Below are positions 57,616 to 64,000 of a DNA stretch of 64,000 bases, piece after piece. A program made the translations under genes and the position numbers. The notes below the pieces were generated by a model. It was not told the DNA's origin, did no database searches, and was given only the letters and a program-made list of their open reading frames with translations. The first letter of the stretch is position 1, and each line of letters opens with the position of its first letter. Source of the stretch: Quercus robur (lineage: Eukaryota > Streptophyta > Magnoliopsida > Fagales > Fagaceae); the NCBI RefSeq assembly GCF_932294415.1, contig NC_065543.1:47269777-47333776 (forward strand), given 5' to 3'.

Positions 57616-58568
57616 ATATTCTGAAAAATTAATTGTTAATTTGATAATATATGTATTAAATGTATATTTTAGGCTTAAAGATTGACATACTAATTGAAAT
57701 ATAGACTTATAATTTTAAAATTTTTAATAATTTATATGGGTTTTAATCAATATCTCTCTCACACACACAGAAAATAGTGGAAACTCCGAAATAGGCCAAT
57801 ACCTAAATATTTCGTTCCAATGAACAAACCAAAATAAGGTCCGAAATAGTATTTATAACATTGCTCATAATGCAATAACTAATATTTTTAAAGTAGATAA
57901 ATTTATAATTGAAAACTAGTAAATCCCACATTGCCCACATTGCTAACTCATAAGACATTTTTTTTTTCCTGCTTATATTTCGGCTCCCCTTAACTTGAAA
58001 TCCTTAGTCCATTCCTTAATTTATATTTTTGGTCTTGTTTTCAAGAAAATAAATTATTTATTGTCTCATGTTATTATAATTTTAATAATTTATTTTTGCT
58101 TACTGAAAAAATTACATACATACAAACAAACAAACAAACATTCATTCATTCATATTATAATGTCATTAAGTTTGATCATCAAATTTATAGAAAAATCTTA
58201 ATGGATTATAAAGTACAAGTTCAAAATCATAATAAAAATAATATGATGAAAAATGTTGACGGATAATATAAAATACCTTGGCACAATAAACAATTATAAT
58301 ATCAATCATTTAATTTAATATAACTAGTCGCTAACTCGTGCTATGTACGGAAACTTACCTATTTGTGAAGTAGACTAAAATAATTTAATAAAATCTTAAA
58401 TTGATTAAAAAACTACACCATTACATGATTTGTTCTTGTATGACTTCAATTTGTGTTACAATTTGATAAAAAAGCCAATATAAGAGAAAGATGGGTTATA
58501 TTCAAAAGAATAATTCATTGTTATAACCATTAAAAGGAATAAAAAGATTCAAAGCCTACAAATTATAG

Positions 58569-58627
<59 letters not shown>

Positions 58628-59640
58628 TGCGCGCACGCGTATGATTACACAATAGAGAAATATAAGAAAAAGATGTGTTACCATCAAATGAATAATTCAA
58701 ATATTAAAACTTATGAAAAATAAAAAAATATTAAAGATTCATGAGATTTACTTTCTATGAATTTTTTAAACAAAACAAAATGTATATGATTACACAATAG
58801 AGAAATATATTAAAAAAAAATTGATTACCTTCAAAAGAATAATGCATGGTATAATGATCGAAATCTACTAAATATGTTCAAATATAATTAAAGAATAAGT
58901 TATTGAAACAATTTTAAAAAAATATGACTATTCAAAATAGAAATATAAGAAAAAGAAAAAAGTACATGAACCCATGAAGCAATAAATTTTAGATTTTAAC
59001 GTGTCTAAAAAAAAAAAAAAAAGAGTTTGCTGTAGACCTGTTTGTTATATTAGTTTATCGCTTTACGTGAAGAGAACTACATTCACCCAAACCTGTTGTA
59101 ACCATCTTAGGCTTCTTAGCATCTTCGGTGATATGTTTGTCCATGAGATGTTCTCTATAGGTTCCTATGGTGGTATTATGACATAAAGGCAATCTCCTTG
59201 AAAGAAAAAACAAAATAACACATGGTTTCAAAAAGAAAGGAGGCGGCTACAATAGTTTGAGAACTATTGAGTATTTACAATTTGGTGTTTTCTCCTTTAA
59301 AAAGAAGTTGGTTTGTAAATTTTAAGAAAATAAATTAATTCTTAAATGAAATCTTGCAAATTTAGAGATAAATTACCAATATTTGAGTTTGAGTTTAAAT
59401 TGGACTTATTAGAGAAATAAAGTTTTACTCCTTATTTAGTTTGTTTTAAAATTTTTTTTTATTTTTTATAAAGTTTTTATAATTTTATTTAAATATTGTA
59501 TTGACGTGAAAAATTATGAGAGTTTCAAAGTCTTCGGTTATATATATATATATATATATATGTTATATATTTGTTATTATTATATAAAATTTTTATTTTT
59601 AAAATATAGTACACGTTATTACTAGGTTGTTTTCTTAATT
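57616..59640. other. AT-rich intergenic DNA with repeats
   Basis: A TG microsatellite (about 58579-58628) ends in a GC/CA-rich GCGCGCACGCG. A diverged repeat of about 150 bp (ACACAATAGAGAAATAT, then ACCTTCAAAAGAATAAT words) recurs at about 58455, 58640 and 58785. No gene supported. Confidence 0.5.
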
Positions 59641-59647
59641 GGCGCTT

Positions 59648-59681
59648 ACGTGGCAAGATATTATTTGTTCATTGACACGTG
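59648..59681 (+). promoter_or_regulatory. ACGT-core (G-box/ABRE-like) pair upstream of CDC48
   Basis: TTACGTGGC at 59647-59655 and GACACGTGGAAC at 59674-59685 (G-box CACGTG at 59676-59681) lie about 115-150 bp upstream of the CDC48 TATA box. ACGT cores are bound by bZIP and bHLH factors; a pair this close is typical of ABA- or stress-responsive plant promoters. Function is inferred from sequence only. Confidence 0.45.
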
Positions 59682-59793
59682 GAACAAGATTATTGGCTAA
59701 GAGCCGTATCTCCAACAAGTCCTAGTTAAAGTTGTATTCGAACATTATCAAAAAAAAAAAGTTGCACTCGGACTAGAACTCTTTCTCTCTTCC

Positions 59794-59800
59794 TATAAAT
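59794..59800 (+). promoter_or_regulatory. TATA box of CDC48
   Basis: TATAAAT, preceded by a CT-rich stretch, lies 141 bp upstream of the CDC48 ATG at 59935. Transcription would begin near 59825-59830, giving a leader of about 105 bases that contains a GA-rich segment just before the ATG context AAACCATGGC. Confidence 0.6.
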
Positions 59801-59934
59801 ATCGAAACAAAACACAAAAGGCTTTCACGTTTTTTTTTCTTAACTTTACAGAACTCAGTGTTAAAGTTAAACTCTTCCAAAAACCTTGTAGTACACGAAA
59901 GCGAAAAGCTCAGAGAAAGAGAGAGAGAAAAACC

Positions 59935-64000
<4,066 letters not shown>

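Overview
This is nuclear DNA of a flowering plant: AT-rich, with intron-split genes, plant-specific families and dense, nested transposable elements. The repeat types (long solo LTRs, a TRIM, tRNA-derived SINEs, Tourist-like MITEs ending in GTTTGGAT) suggest a woody eudicot, perhaps Fagaceae such as oak or chestnut; that placement rests on general impression, not on a search. I see no rRNA, tRNA gene, CRISPR array or bacterial-type operon. Exon boundaries were set by hand from splice sites, reading phase and family knowledge, with no transcript data.

Layout. 1-4.96 kb: a small gene with a FANTASTIC FOUR-like C-terminal motif, preceded by three copies of one upstream block; the third copy is split by a 2.4 kb solo LTR. 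8.3-11.1 kb: nested MITEs, a SINE with perfect target-site duplications, and a four-exon UAS-UBX (plant PUX) gene that lacks the usual UBA end. 12.9-15.7 kb: a decayed LINE (reverse transcriptase plus RNase H). 16.8-25 kb: gene-poor, with SINEs, a solo LTR inside a SINE, a hAT-like element and a CACTA-like end. 25.6-28.6 kb: a seven-exon neprosin-family secreted glutamic peptidase gene with GC-AG introns. 32.2-40.0 kb, minus strand: a complete nine-exon JMJD4-type JmjC oxygenase gene with a Stowaway MITE and other repeats in its introns. 41.6-44.7 kb: a BED-type hAT transposase gene with host-like 5' structure and an altered catalytic residue, so a domestication candidate. 46.1-46.9 kb: a cactin pseudogene with its middle deleted and a frameshift. 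49-57.6 kb: a dense patchwork with a 1.4 kb MITE-ended element, a 10-11 bp-period minisatellite, a TRIM, a LINE deletion derivative, a hAT MITE hosting a Tourist MITE, a GA microsatellite inside another MITE, and a solo LTR with perfect target-site duplication. 59.9 kb to the end: the first eight exons of CDC48, cut by the window edge.

The genes do not form an operon or an obvious cluster. One functional link exists: PUX proteins bind CDC48 through the UBX domain, and both are present, about 50 kb apart, which may be coincidence. I found no clearly new multi-gene system. The best leads are the hAT-derived gene, the GC-AG introns of the neprosin gene, the triplicated upstream block of the FAF-like gene, and the well-resolved nested insertions.
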